From the NCBI RefSeq assembly GCF_019646055.1, contig NZ_JAESFE010000001.1, forward strand, positions 354,466 to 418,465: a stretch of DNA of 64,000 nt, read 5' to 3'. The position numbers and the translations under genes are program-made. The notes under the pieces were generated by a model. The model saw only the letters and a list, made by a program, of their open reading frames with translations. It did not search any database and was not told the origin of the DNA. Shown here one piece after another: positions 1 through 9,933 of this stretch (the first letter of the stretch is position 1; each line of letters begins with the position of its first letter). This DNA is from Sodalis sp. CWE. Its GTDB lineage: Bacteria > Pseudomonadota > Gammaproteobacteria > Enterobacterales > Enterobacteriaceae.

Positions 1-220
1 CATAATAAATCGCAATTTGATTAAAAATTATAAAAAAAGATTAATATAAATATAATTAGTAATTTATGCGCTTTTTTTATTTAGCAAAACATTTGCAATG
101 TTTATTAACTATAGGAATTGACTTATCATCAATAGTTGACTTCTCAATGAAATTGTTTTTAAATATCTTTAAGACTTTCCTAAGTTACAAAATGTTCGAT
201 CATCTTATTTCTCCTAAAAA

Positions 221-1099
221 TCACTTAATACTTGAAAGTGTTAATTTTGTTTCTTTTCCAATATCGGCTAAATTTCTTATGATTTTAATACCAGCAGACA
301 TTAAAGCAGTACATTTTTCGTCTGCTGTGCCTTTTCCCCTAGAAACGATTGCACCAGCATGACCCATTTGCCTTTCTTTTGGCGCTGTCATACCAGCAAT
401 ATAACTTATTACCGGTTTGGTAACATGATCCTTAATGTATGCAGCTGCCTCTTCTTCTAAGTTACCGCCAATCTCTCCAATCATTACTATGATTTTTGTT
501 TGTAGGTCTTTTTCAAATAACTGAAGAATATCTATAAAATCGGAACCAAGAATTGGGTCACCACCGATACCTACGCAAGTAGATTGTCCTAATCCAATAT
601 CGGTAATTTGTTTTACCGCTTCATAAGCTAGAGTTCCTGATCTAGATATAATTCCAATTTGACCTGGTCTATAAATATACCCAGGCATAACACCAATATT
701 GCATTCGCCTGGAGTAATCACACCAGAACAATTCGGTCCTATCATGCGAGATTTACTTTGCATAAGTTTTGTTTTCACAATAAGCATATCTTGTATTGGC
801 ATTCCCTCAGTAATACAAATAATCAAATTGACACCTGCATCAATGGACTCTAGTATTGAATCTTTACAAGATGGTGCTGGAACATAAATAGCTGAAGTTG
901 TAGCGCCAGTTTTATCAATTGCTTCATGTACAGTATTAAATACTGGCAATCCAAGATGTATGATTCCACCTTTTCCAGGTGTTACACCACCAACCAAACG
1001 AGTACCATAGGCAAGTGCTTTTTTTGAATGTAGAGTTCCTTGATTACCAGTAAAACCTTGATAAATTACTCTCGTATTTCTATCTATCAGAATAGGCAT
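221..1099 (-). CDS. sucD: Succinyl-CoA synthetase alpha subunit
   Basis: The protein (292 aa; E. coli 289) is the ADP-forming succinate-CoA ligase alpha subunit. With SucC it interconverts succinyl-CoA and succinate with ATP/ADP in the cytosol. Visible are the N-terminal CoA-binding Rossmann region (GFTGNQGT near residue 16), the [11 protein letters not shown] segment (usually PNCPGV, so one Pro-to-Ser change) and the phosphohistidine motif GHAGAI near residue 247. The gene starts 2 bp after the sucC stop, so the two are translationally coupled. No sucA, intact sucB or sdh lies in the window, which suggests the enzyme mainly makes succinyl-CoA here (inference). Confidence 0.97.
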   Translation of the reverse strand: MPILIDRNTRVIYQGFTGNQGTLHSKKALAYGTRLVGGVTPGKGGIIHLGLPVFNTVHEAIDKTGATTSAIYVPAPSCKDSILESIDAGVNLIICITEGMPIQDMLIVKTKLMQSKSRMIGPNCSGVITPGECNIGVMPGYIYRPGQIGIISRSGTLAYEAVKQITDIGLGQSTCVGIGGDPILGSDFIDILQLFEKDLQTKIIVMIGEIGGNLEEEAAAYIKDHVTKPVISYIAGMTAPKERQMGHAGAIVSRGKGTADEKCTALMSAGIKIIRNLADIGKETKLTLSSIK

Positions 1100-1101
1100 T
1101 T

Positions 1102-2268
1102 TTATACTGCCGCAGTAATAACTTTTCTTACCATATCATTAAGATCGGTAGCAACAATAATATTTAGATTGCTATTTTTTAATTTCTGAGTACCTAGTTC
1201 AGCATTATTACCTTCCAAACGAACCACTATAGGAATAGCGATGTTCGATTCAGATACTCCAGTAATGATTCCATCAGAAACTAAATCGCAACAAACTATT
1301 CCTCCAAAAATATTAACTAACACTACTTTCACCTCTTTAATCAATAAAAGAATTTTGAACGCTTCAGCGATATACTCCTTTTCTACCGCACCCCCTACAT
1401 CAAGAAAATTTGCCGGTTTGCCGCCATGCAATCTAATGATATCCATTGTTCCCATTGCCAAACCGGCACCGTTTGCTATGCAACCGATATTACCTCCCCC
1501 TAAAGCAACATAATTTAAGCCCCATCGAGACGCATGTACTTCACATTTATTTTCTTGTTTAAGATCACGCATCTCAAATAATCTCTTTTGACGAAACATT
1601 GCGTTGTTATCAGCGTTTAATTTTCCATCGAGACAAATGAAATTTTCATCACTATTGATCGCTAGTGGATTAATTTCAACTGAAACAAGATCTTTTTCTA
1701 AAAACAATATCGATAAACTCATAAAAATTTTACTGAATTGGATCAATAACTTTCCACTTAAACCTAATTTAAACGCCAATTTTCGTCCTTGATAAAGCTG
1801 CGGACCTGTAAGAAAATCTAAAGTAATTTTATGAATTAAATGTGGTGCTTCCTTTGCTACTTTTTCAATTTCTGTTCCTCCATTCATAGATGCCACGAAT
1901 ATTATTTGATTTATACTTCGATCGATTGTTATTCCCAGGTATAACTCTTTGGTAATGTCAGTGGTTGTTTCTATTAAAATTTGATTAACCGGATACTTTA
2001 AACAGATATTTTTTTCTTGGTAAATCGAGAAGTGTTTTCCTAACCATTTTTTTGCAAAAACATAGACTTCTTCCCGTGAATACACTATTTTTACGCCACC
2101 AAATTTCCCACGACCATTTGCATGTACTTGACACTTTACTACCCAAGGTCCGACACTTGCTTTTATAGCATGCTCCACTTCACTTAAAGTGCTACATAAA
2201 TAACTATTTGGAACAGGTAATCCGTACTGAGAAAACAACTTTTTTACTTGATATTCATGTAAATTCAT
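1102..2268 (-). CDS. sucC: Succinyl-CoA synthetase beta subunit
   Basis: ADP-forming beta subunit, 388 aa, the same length as E. coli SucC. It has an N-terminal ATP-grasp domain (starts [17 protein letters not shown]-like loop as [10 protein letters not shown]) and a C-terminal CoA-ligase domain ([23 protein letters not shown]). I chose the ATG at 2268 because it matches the family start and follows an AAGGG ribosome site. The frame stays open for 16 more codons upstream, but those resemble the end of sucB rather than SucC. It forms an operon with sucD. The E. coli neighbours sdhCDAB-sucAB are absent, and ybgI is the next gene upstream. Confidence 0.97.
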   Translation of the reverse strand: MNLHEYQVKKLFSQYGLPVPNSYLCSTLSEVEHAIKASVGPWVVKCQVHANGRGKFGGVKIVYSREEVYVFAKKWLGKHFSIYQEKNICLKYPVNQILIETTTDITKELYLGITIDRSINQIIFVASMNGGTEIEKVAKEAPHLIHKITLDFLTGPQLYQGRKLAFKLGLSGKLLIQFSKIFMSLSILFLEKDLVSVEINPLAINSDENFICLDGKLNADNNAMFRQKRLFEMRDLKQENKCEVHASRWGLNYVALGGGNIGCIANGAGLAMGTMDIIRLHGGKPANFLDVGGAVEKEYIAEAFKILLLIKEVKVVLVNIFGGIVCCDLVSDGIITGVSESNIAIPIVVRLEGNNAELGTQKLKNSNLNIIVATDLNDMVRKVITAAV

Positions 2269-2344
2269 GATATTTATCCCTTCTTTGTCTTGAAGAAGTT
2301 CATCAACCATTAACACTTTTTCATTTGTACCTACATAGACGATA
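2269..2344 (-). pseudogene. sucB: Remnant of the sucB 3' end, in frame with sucC
   Basis: Directly before the sucC ATG, the same frame reads [16 protein letters not shown]. This lines up with the C-terminal end of dihydrolipoyl succinyltransferase (E. coli FLVTIKELLEDPTRLLLDV), sharing ELL-x-D and the hydrophobic pattern. Just upstream the DNA can encode Tyr-Arg-Leu then Gly-x-x-Glu-x-Val after a small indel, matching HRLIDGREAV. In E. coli sucB ends just before sucC, so position supports the call. The sucB stop is lost, and the rest of the gene is deleted or unrecognisable. The similarity is short, so confidence is moderate. Confidence 0.5.
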
Positions 2345-3147
2345 AATAATGTTACAGTATTTTAGTAATTTTGATATGAAATGATCTTTGAATCAAAAAA
2401 AAACCGTATTAAAAGGATTGTTACAGTCGCTTAATGTATAGAACAGTTTGGAACATTTTACTTTTTCTTTAAAGAAAGAGTGTAGAAGATCTCCGATAGA
2501 AACTAATCCGATTGATTAGTTAAACCAATTTATTATAGATAACATTAAACTCGATACTAAAATTGAACATTAAAGTTTTAATATTTGTTTTTATATAAAA
2601 ATTTATATTTTAAAGAAAACACCTTAAGTCTTTTTAGTGACTGATATTAATTCTATTTCCAATAGAATCCCTAAACTCTACATGTGAAATGAAGAGATTT
2701 GAGAAAAAATTACATGTATTCTGTTTGCAAAAAAAGTAAATCTAAAATGACATTACTTTGATAATAAATCAAATTATGTATTGTGTGCATATCTTTGTTT
2801 TTACGCACCAACAAAACCTGTCAGAAAAATTTATAAATTTTAACGATAAGTTTTTTCTTAAAAAATTAATTATTAATTACAATTTGGCTAATTTATATCT
2901 TGTTAGGAATTTTAAAAAGTTATTTATTTTAAGTTAATGATTAAGCTTTCACTTTAGTGCTAAAAAATTTTTAAAAATTAACATTACATCATAGACACAA
3001 TACGTTTTTTTAACTCAAGCGAGCTTCTATAGATTCAATTAGCTTTATTAAAAAATGTGAACTACTTAATAAAACGAGGTCATTTAATCATACTTTTTAA
3101 GATTTAAAATTAATGTATAGAACGTTCAAAAATGAAATCTAAAATTA
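2345..3147. other. Spacer between sucC and ybgI, no gene
   Basis: I see no credible reading frame. In E. coli this interval holds pxpBCA, nei, gltA, sdhCDAB and sucAB, so it is a deletion scar plus eroded DNA. It contains short hairpins: 2464-2477 (arms TTTCTTT/AAAGAAA) and 2650-2668 (arms ATTCTATT/AATAGAAT, loop TCC). Confidence 0.7.
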
Positions 3148-3239
3148 AACCCCATATTCTCTAGCAATGTGGATAGTTTGTTCAGATACTTCTCCAGTAA
3201 TAAAAGCATCCACACCGGCCTGTGCAGCTAGTTCAATAA
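3148..3239. repeat. 92-bp exact duplicate of an internal ybgI segment
   Basis: Bases 3148-3239 are identical to 3406-3497 inside ybgI, in the same orientation with an offset of 258 bp. The copied piece encodes the VDAFITGEVSEQTIHIARE region. Here it lies beyond the ybgI stop and is not translated as part of a gene. Flanking bases differ on both sides. Exact identity in non-coding DNA suggests a recent duplication or gene conversion (inference). Confidence 0.95.
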
Positions 3240-3285
3240 CATTAAGGTTCCATTCTTCTTTTTTAGAAGAATAAATTGCAAGCTT

Positions 3286-4032
3286 CTAGGCAGGATTTGG
3301 AATATCAATAAAAACTACATTTAAATTGCACTGCTTGCTCAACCAATCTCCTAGAGCAAGGATACCTCCACGTTCAGTGACATGATGACCGGCAGCATAA
3401 AAATGAACCCCATATTCTCTAGCAATGTGGATAGTTTGTTCAGATACTTCTCCAGTAATAAAAGCATCCACACCGGCCTGTGCAGCTAGTTCAATAAATT
3501 GCTGTCCGTTTCCTGTGCACCAAGCCAATCGTTTAATCTGCAATGGAGCATTATCACTGCATTGCAATATGTTATGTCCTAGCTTTTCTTCAATACGTCG
3601 ACGAAAATCATCACCGTTGATAGGACTTAACAATTCGCCTTGTAATACAAATGGATTTAATGATCCAGTTATTTGAATATCTAACATTATTGCGAGCTGT
3701 GTATTATTACCTAATTCTGGATGAATATCTAGAGGTAAGTGCCATGCATATAAATTGATATCATTGGCTAGTAATGTTTTAAGTCGGCAACGCTTTATTC
3801 CACGAACAACGGAAGTTTCGTTTTTCCAGAAATATCCGTGGTGAACTATGATTGCATCAGCATTTTGTGTTAATGCACTATCTAATAATGCTTGACAGGC
3901 AGTAACGCCTGTAACGATGCGCTGTATAAATTGACGGCCTTCTACTTGTAGTCCGTTAGGAAGATAATCTTTCAACATGCTATCATTATTAAGTTTCTGA
4001 TTAATAAGGTGTTCCAGTTCATTATTATGCAT
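3286..4032 (-). CDS. ybgI: YbgI, NIF3-family dinuclear metal protein
   Basis: The protein (248 aa; E. coli 247) is a NIF3-family toroidal protein. The family binds two metals. A hydrolase or DNA-repair-associated role has been proposed, and NAD(P)HX-cyclohydrolase-type roles have been discussed for relatives; the function is not settled. Visible metal-ligand motifs are VHHGYFW, HLPLDIHPELGNN and GHHVTERGG, and it ends FIDIPNPA as in E. coli. I chose the ATG at 4032 (MHNNELEHLI matches MKNTELEQLI); a GTG two codons upstream is also open. A purine-rich AGAGAAG ribosome site precedes it. An exact copy of part of this gene lies just past the stop. Confidence 0.95.
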   Translation of the reverse strand: MHNNELEHLINQKLNNDSMLKDYLPNGLQVEGRQFIQRIVTGVTACQALLDSALTQNADAIIVHHGYFWKNETSVVRGIKRCRLKTLLANDINLYAWHLPLDIHPELGNNTQLAIMLDIQITGSLNPFVLQGELLSPINGDDFRRRIEEKLGHNILQCSDNAPLQIKRLAWCTGNGQQFIELAAQAGVDAFITGEVSEQTIHIAREYGVHFYAAGHHVTERGGILALGDWLSKQCNLNVVFIDIPNPA

Positions 4033-5730
4033 ACACACTCTTCTCTCGCTTTCTTTATAATTAAAAAAGTATAGATAGTTTTATTTTTATGACTCAATTA
4101 TAATTGATATTTAGGCAAATAAAGAATGTTTTTCTTTTTGATCTGCTAGCTTAGGGTCCAATGATAATACCGGTTAATGCATTAGGATTTGATACTGATA
4201 AAATTAACGTACCAACATTTTTATAAAGGGTTAGTGATAAGTTGGCATCTAATAATTATTTATTCTATCTTAACGTCCTTTTTAAGAAGTCTTTTTGAAG
4301 AAAAATTCAGCTTTCTAATTTTAGATGTCTGTAACAAGGTACTTCAAATCGTTGCAATACGTCTTAATATTTTTAGATGATAAGAAATAATCATGATTAT
4401 TTCTTTATATAAAGAAGATAATCCAGCAAGGAAAGGAATTTATCAATGTTGCCCGTATTCAATAACTATTGTGCAATACTACGTAAGTATTACTCTATAT
4501 TTTTTCGGTAATCTGTAAGTTAAAATTTAATAATCACATGATCGAAAATTATTAAAAGTAATTTACATTTAAATACACTGTAACGTTAATTACTCATCAT
4601 AAAAAACTATTATTCTGATAATAATTATGATAATTTATTTATTTAATTCTTAATTCCCTAATTTGAAATTAATGATAAGCAATTACATTAATGTTAATCA
4701 CATTAAAATCAAAAACGATATGACGCTAAATTTTAGAAAGATTTCTTATAAATTATTAATGAAGTAATTTTATTTTTAATGCTTAACCATAAGCAACAAT
4801 TAAAATTAGATTTTTAATGATTGAAGTAGTATATTTCCAAATTGGTAACACGGTTTTCTTGCTTAAGATATATTTAGAAGCTATTCTAAATTATTTGAAG
4901 TAAATCGCACTGCTGTTTCGATTAATAAATTGAATGCTTTGATTTTTAATCAAACTAGCATATTTTTTTAATTATTTGAATGATAATTAATTCTAATTTA
5001 GGATTAGGACAGTGTTGCACGATTACAACATACATACGTTTTACTTTTCAATCGTCTTTTAATTCACTCATACTTTACATTATTTATTTTAAATAAATAG
5101 GTAATACAAAAAACTACACGTTTACAGCCTTTTCTTTTTAAATTGAATTACTGATATTTTTACATCTCTTTTACATCTGTCTGCTTACGAGTAAATTTAC
5201 TGATTGTGATTTCCATAGAAATACTTCTTAAGATTTAAGAGGGATAAATATTTATAAATAGAAAAATCTATAAATATACTGATTCATGATTAATTTTTTT
5301 CAAAATTATATAAAATAACCCAATTTTAAAAATTAAAGGAAGCATAAAAATCATTAAGTAATTACAAACATGTTCTTAAATTTAAAAAAATAACCACCTA
5401 TTAGTGAATATTTTCAGCAAATTAGTCGAAACTAAATACATTATTCCCTTTTAGAAAGAAAACAAATTCCCGTTTATTCTACATGTTTTTCCTTTGAATT
5501 TTTACGCAAAGCTTTAATTCTTCTAATTTATTTGATAAATAAAACATTTAAATAGTAAAAATTAACGCTTGAAAGAATCTAGTCGATTTTTTTCTGTAAA
5601 AAAAAGATTTTATGTGAAGATGATGCTATACTTCTTTCTAAGTAAGCGATTGACAACCGATACTAACAATTACTATCATAACAGATATTCTGATAAAAAT
5701 ATATGTACTATTTTTGAGGCAAAAAAGTCT
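4033..5730. other. 1.7-kb spacer between ybgI and fldA, no gene
   Basis: The genes at either end diverge. No supportable coding sequence was found. A slightly GC-richer patch at about 4140-4290 has a 34-codon open run on the minus strand ending ALTGIIIGP, which I do not recognise and which may be chance or a gene remnant. The rest is low-complexity AT-rich DNA. Confidence 0.6.
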
Positions 5731-6246
5731 ATGTCTATTATAGGCATTTTTTTTGGTAGTGATACAGGTAATACTGAGAACATTGCCAAAATAATTCAAA
5801 TGCAATTGGGTACTGATGTTGCTGACATTTTTAATATCAGCGAAAGCAATAAAGAAGATTTAGAACAATATGATCGCCTGCTATTTGGGATTCCGACTTG
5901 GTACTATGGAGAAGCCCAGTGTGACTGGGAAGATTTTTTTCCTACTTTAGAAAAAATTGATTTTAGTGAAAAAACTGTTGCATTGTTTGGATGCGGTGAT
6001 CAAGAAGATTATGCTGAATATTTCTGTGATGCAATGGGTATATTACGAGAAATTGTAGTCTCAAATGGAGCCATGCTGGTTGGCCGATGGCCTGTTTCTG
6101 GCTATTACTTTGAAGGTTCCAAAGGACTTGTCGATGATAATCATTTTGTCGGTCTTGCTATTGATGAGGATAGACAACCAGAATTAACTGCTAAACGAGT
6201 CGATAGTTGGGTCAAACAGATAAGTATGGAGATGCATTTAAACTAG
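5731..6246 (+). CDS. fldA: Flavodoxin I
   Basis: The protein (171 aa; E. coli FldA 176) is an FMN-binding low-potential electron carrier. The phosphate-binding loop GSDTGNTEN starts at residue 9; the aromatic FMN loops GIPTWYYGEAQCDWDD-type and FGCGDQEDYAEYF are intact. The C-terminus stops after EMHLN, slightly short. I chose the ATG at 5731 (MSIIGIFFGSDTG) because the 54 codons upstream have no similarity to flavodoxins. In E. coli FldA supplies electrons to radical-SAM enzymes including BioB, which fits the biotin genes nearby, and to IspG/IspH. Its usual downstream neighbour fur is missing. Confidence 0.96.
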   Translation: MSIIGIFFGSDTGNTENIAKIIQMQLGTDVADIFNISESNKEDLEQYDRLLFGIPTWYYGEAQCDWEDFFPTLEKIDFSEKTVALFGCGDQEDYAEYFCDAMGILREIVVSNGAMLVGRWPVSGYYFEGSKGLVDDNHFVGLAIDEDRQPELTAKRVDSWVKQISMEMHLN

Positions 6247-6897
6247 CTTAGTTTCTAAAAATTACAAGCATCATAAAAACCACTATTTTTAATAAAAATT
6301 TTTTAAATTACTCGTCGTTTGTCAAAACAAGTGTTCTGATTAATTTATCAAAAGTATTAACAAGTTAAACTAAAAAAATTTCCAAAATTTAAAGAAATTA
6401 TACATGCTGAACATATGCCTATTATAAATATTGATATCTGTTTAAATCACTAAACTATTAAACTGGTTATAAACTTTATCCCATAAAGTAGAGTCCAAAA
6501 AAAACAGAAATCTCATAAAAAAGATCTAATTACATTTAGTTTATTGTTTCCTAATATATCTAAAGTTATAGATTAACTTTCTAAAGCGACATTTGGAAGA
6601 ATCTTGGTATTATTTCTAAACAAAAAAAACAAAAATAATTTTTTCGAGATTAACAGTTGTGATTATTAGTAACTTTCAAATAATTCATAAATACGGATAT
6701 TAGAGTCAAATTTAGAAAATTAAACAACAAACGCGCAAAAAATTTGAACTAATTAAAAAATTATTGGGGACTGGCATTTCAAAATATATTCTAAAATTCT
6801 TAATAAAAAACTGTAGAACATATTTAATTGGCATAATGGAACAGGTTAGTACTTACTTTTTTAAAAATCAAAAAAGTTAAGTCGAACAGGAAGGCGC
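6247..6897. other. Spacer between fldA and pgl, no gene
   Basis: No coding sequence recognised. In E. coli fldA and pgl are far apart, so this is a rearrangement junction region. Nothing else is visible apart from poly-A/T runs. Confidence 0.6.
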
Positions 6898-7896
6898 ATG
6901 AAACAAATAATTTATGTTGTTAGTTCAGATAGTCAGCAAATATATGTTTGGGAAATGAATAGCCGCGGCGCTCTAGAATTATTGCAAGTAGTAAGTACGC
7001 CTGGAAATGGACAGCCAATTTTAATCCACCCAGCGGGAACTTATCTTTATGTTGGCGTTCGGCCAATCTCTGGGATAGTTAGTTATTGTATTGACGAAAG
7101 AGGATTACTAACTGAATATAACACAACACCGTTACCTGCTTATCCAAGCTACTTGACAATTGATTGCTGCGAAAACACGTTATTCAGCGTTTCTTATCAT
7201 GGGAATTGTCTTACAGTAAGTTCAATTGATATGAAAGGAATTATTAGCCCTCCATTTCAGATTTTAAATAATTTAAATCGTTGTCATTCTGTAAATATTA
7301 ATACTATTAATCATACGGTTTGGGTCCCATGCTTAAAAGAAGACCGAATAAGGATTTATACCATTGATAAATTTAACAGTCTAACCCCACATAAATTAGA
7401 AGCGTTATCTGTCAAAATTGGTTCGGGACCTCGCCATATGGTTTTTCATAAAAATGGTAACTATGCCTATGTGATCAATGAATTTAGTGGTACTGTTGAT
7501 GTAATTTCTACAAATTTCAAGTCTACGAGACCGCCACATATTGTTCAAACTCTTGATATGATGCCTTTTAATTTTGAAGGTAATCGTTGGGCGTCGGACA
7601 TTCATATCACCCCAGATAATCATTGGATTTATTGTTGTGATCGTACAGCTAATATTCTCAGCAGATTTTTAGTTTCCAAAAACGGCGAAAATTTAACTTT
7701 TTTAGGGTATCACAATACTGAAACGCAGCCCCGTAGTTTCAACATAGATTCGCAAGGACGTTTTTTGATAACTGCAGGACAAAAATCAAATTATATTGCG
7801 GTTTATTCTATTAATAATAGATCGGGATCTTTATCCTTTTTATCTCGCTATAAAGTTGGAAAAGGGCCATCTTGGTTATCTATTTTAGAGCTTTGA
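6898..7896 (+). CDS. pgl: 6-phosphogluconolactonase
   Basis: The protein (332 aa; E. coli 331) belongs to the seven-bladed beta-propeller lactonase family (YbhE type). It hydrolyses 6-phosphogluconolactone in the oxidative pentose phosphate pathway, in the cytosol. It starts MKQIIYVVSSDSQQIYVW, and the repeated propeller strands and the motifs GPRHMVFH, VQTLDMMPFNFEG, ADIHITPD and TETQPRSFN are well kept. A strong AGGAAGG ribosome site sits just before the ATG. It is convergent with bioA. Just past its stop lie the palindrome GTTCATGAAC (7902-7911) and a small hairpin (7913-7927, arms ATTCTC/GAGAAT). Confidence 0.96.
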   Translation: MKQIIYVVSSDSQQIYVWEMNSRGALELLQVVSTPGNGQPILIHPAGTYLYVGVRPISGIVSYCIDERGLLTEYNTTPLPAYPSYLTIDCCENTLFSVSYHGNCLTVSSIDMKGIISPPFQILNNLNRCHSVNINTINHTVWVPCLKEDRIRIYTIDKFNSLTPHKLEALSVKIGSGPRHMVFHKNGNYAYVINEFSGTVDVISTNFKSTRPPHIVQTLDMMPFNFEGNRWASDIHITPDNHWIYCCDRTANILSRFLVSKNGENLTFLGYHNTETQPRSFNIDSQGRFLITAGQKSNYIAVYSINNRSGSLSFLSRYKVGKGPSWLSILEL

Positions 7897-8532
7897 TAGA
7901 TGTTCATGAACCATTCTCCATGAGAATAAAATTTATCTATACGATAAGGCTCATTAAGTAACGAATGTAACAACTCTTTTCAACTGTAAAATTGTTAGTA
8001 AAAAAAACACTAAAACAAGTACTACCTTGCAACTTAAAAAATAAAAAATTAAGAATAGTAAAAAAAATAAATCAATGCTATCTACTACTAGATCTTTTCT
8101 TTTGGAAAGAAATAAGAAACATTCAACGTAATTTTCTTTTTAAGAAATTAATAAAATACCCTACATTGGGAATCATATAATAAAATTTTTTCTATTACAA
8201 CTAAATAGTTTCCATAATTTAGAATAACAACTATAAAAAAGTTTCCAAACATTCTGGAAATTTTATAAATTCAAAAAATTTATGGTAGATTCGTATAACG
8301 AATATTTTTCTTTTAAAGAAAAATTTCTCAACTTTAGTAAGTTAATAATTACCTAAATTTTTTCTTATAAACTGGAGAGTATCATTATCCTTACTTTTAG
8401 TAAAAACGCACCAATTACTATCTGAAACTCTAGTTATGCTTCGATAACAATTTTCTAACTTCCTAAATAAGACAGCCTTATGTAATTTTAATTGCATTAA
8501 AAATGCAAATGCTTTGTACGTAAAATGTTAAT
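7897..8532. other. Spacer between convergent pgl and bioA
   Basis: No gene. It holds small hairpins that could act as terminators: 7913-7927 after pgl, 8289-8303 (arms ATTCGT/ACGAAT) and 8304-8324 (10-bp arms ATTTTTCTTT/AAAGAAAAAT around one T). None has a classic GC-rich stem followed by a T run. Confidence 0.6.
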
Positions 8533-9825
8533 TTATAAAAGAAAATGTGACGGCAAATCTAGACACTCAACAATTGCTTCAATAAGCTTAGTAAGCTCTG
8601 ATGACGAAATAATATAAGGAGGCATCAAATAAATTAACCTACCAAAAGGACGAATCCAGACACCATGATCAACAAACCAGCGCTGTAACGTTGCCATATT
8701 CACTGGGTGTGTTGTTTCTACTACTCCTATAGCACCCAGAACTCGTACATCAATTACTCTTGGATGATTAATTAATGGTAATAATCCAGATTTAAGCTGA
8801 TTCGCAATTGCTGCCACGCAGGATTTCCATTGTTCATCTTCTAGTAATGAGATGCTGGCATTAGCAGCAGCACAAGCTAATGGATTAGCCATAAATGTAG
8901 GACCGTGCATAAAACAGCCAGCATCACTATTACTTATGGTATCTGCTACGTGGCGACATGTTAGTGTCGCTGAAAGTGTCAAAACACCGCCAGTTAAAGC
9001 TTTTCCAACACAAAGAATATCTGGGGAAATGCCGGCATGATTGCATCCAAACCATTCACCGGTTCGACCAAACCCTGTAGCAATTTCATCAGCAATTAAT
9101 AGTATTCCATACTTGTTAGATAAATCTCGAGCTAAGCGCAAATATTCGGGATGGTAGAATCTCATTCCACCTGTTCCTTGCACAATTGGTTCCAAAACTA
9201 TTGCTGCTAATTTGTAATGATAAGCTTCTAATAGTGCGATTAACGGAACACCATCTTCCTCATTCCAAACATCATCAAAACGACATTTAGGAGGTTCAAT
9301 AAATTTATGTGGTGCCAAATAGCCACGGTACAATCTATGCATAGAACTGTAAGGATCACATATCGACATTGCACCAAAAGTATCGCCATGATATCCTTTT
9401 CGTAATGCTAAAAATTCATATCGAGGTTCTTTACGGCCTTGCCAATATTGTAGGGCCATTTTTATTGCTACCTCTACTGCTACAGAGCCAGAGTCCGCTA
9501 AAAAAACACAATCCAAACCTTCTGGAGTTAAAGAAATTAATCGACGACACAAAGCTACTGCAGGCGAATGAGTAATACCACCAAACATCACATGTGGCAT
9601 ACGAGCAATTTGTTCGTTCATTGCTTGATTAATTACAGGATGATTATATCCATGAACAGCTGCCCACCAAGAGGACATTCCATCTACTAAGCGACGACCA
9701 TCCTTAAGGATTAATTCACAACGATCAGCAGAGGTTACCCAGTAAGTTGGAAGAGGTTTAGTCATAGAAGTATAAGGATGCCAAATATGACGCTGATCAA
9801 AGGAAAGGTCATCGACTTGTATCAT
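8533..9825 (-). CDS. bioA: Adenosylmethionine-8-amino-7-oxononanoate aminotransferase
   Basis: DAPA synthase, 430 aa (E. coli 429). A class III PLP aminotransferase that converts KAPA to DAPA with S-adenosylmethionine as amino donor, the third-last step of biotin synthesis. Intact motifs: WHPYTSM near the N-terminus, GSVAVEVA, the GYHGDTFGAM segment, DEIATGFGRTG and the PLP lysine in GKALTGG (about residue 275), then HGPTFMANPLACA. The start ATG is preceded by a perfect AGGAGG site. It is transcribed away from bioBFCD, the same divergent arrangement as in E. coli. Confidence 0.98.
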   Translation of the reverse strand: MIQVDDLSFDQRHIWHPYTSMTKPLPTYWVTSADRCELILKDGRRLVDGMSSWWAAVHGYNHPVINQAMNEQIARMPHVMFGGITHSPAVALCRRLISLTPEGLDCVFLADSGSVAVEVAIKMALQYWQGRKEPRYEFLALRKGYHGDTFGAMSICDPYSSMHRLYRGYLAPHKFIEPPKCRFDDVWNEEDGVPLIALLEAYHYKLAAIVLEPIVQGTGGMRFYHPEYLRLARDLSNKYGILLIADEIATGFGRTGEWFGCNHAGISPDILCVGKALTGGVLTLSATLTCRHVADTISNSDAGCFMHGPTFMANPLACAAANASISLLEDEQWKSCVAAIANQLKSGLLPLINHPRVIDVRVLGAIGVVETTHPVNMATLQRWFVDHGVWIRPFGRLIYLMPPYIISSSELTKLIEAIVECLDLPSHFLL

Positions 9826-9867
9826 TAAATTTCCTCCTTACTAACAAATCAAATTTTAATAGCTTCG

Positions 9868-9898
9868 TTGACATTTTAATACTTACCTGTAGTATACT
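9868..9898 (+). promoter_or_regulatory. Candidate sigma-70 promoter for bioBFCD
   Basis: A consensus TTGACA (9868-9873) is followed after 19 bp by TATACT (9893-9898), about 35 bp before the bioB ATG. The spacing is longer than the ideal 17. The dyad TTGTAAACC...GGTTTACAA of the BirA operator, found in this position in E. coli, is not recognisable in 9826-9933. Confidence 0.5.
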
Positions 9899-9933
9899 GA
9901 AAGTGTTTAAAACCATACTTTGGACGGATTAAC

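Noticed and set aside
66..362. 98-codon plus-strand open frame at the window start
   Set aside because: It runs antisense into sucD and resembles no known protein; it is a shadow of that gene plus AT-rich spacer.
4189..4380. 63-codon open frame and a minus-strand run ending ALTGIIIGP in the ybgI-fldA spacer
   Set aside because: Low complexity, no ribosome site and no recognisable family; a gene remnant is possible but cannot be supported.
7992..8180. 62-codon Lys/Leu-rich open frame after pgl
   Set aside because: Composition is that of AT-rich spacer, it starts at GTT-adjacent DNA without a ribosome site, and has no homology I know.
9826..9933. Search for a BirA operator dyad between bioA and bioB
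   Set aside because: No TTGTAAAC-type half-sites with the right spacing were found; only a promoter-like TTGACA/TATACT pair.
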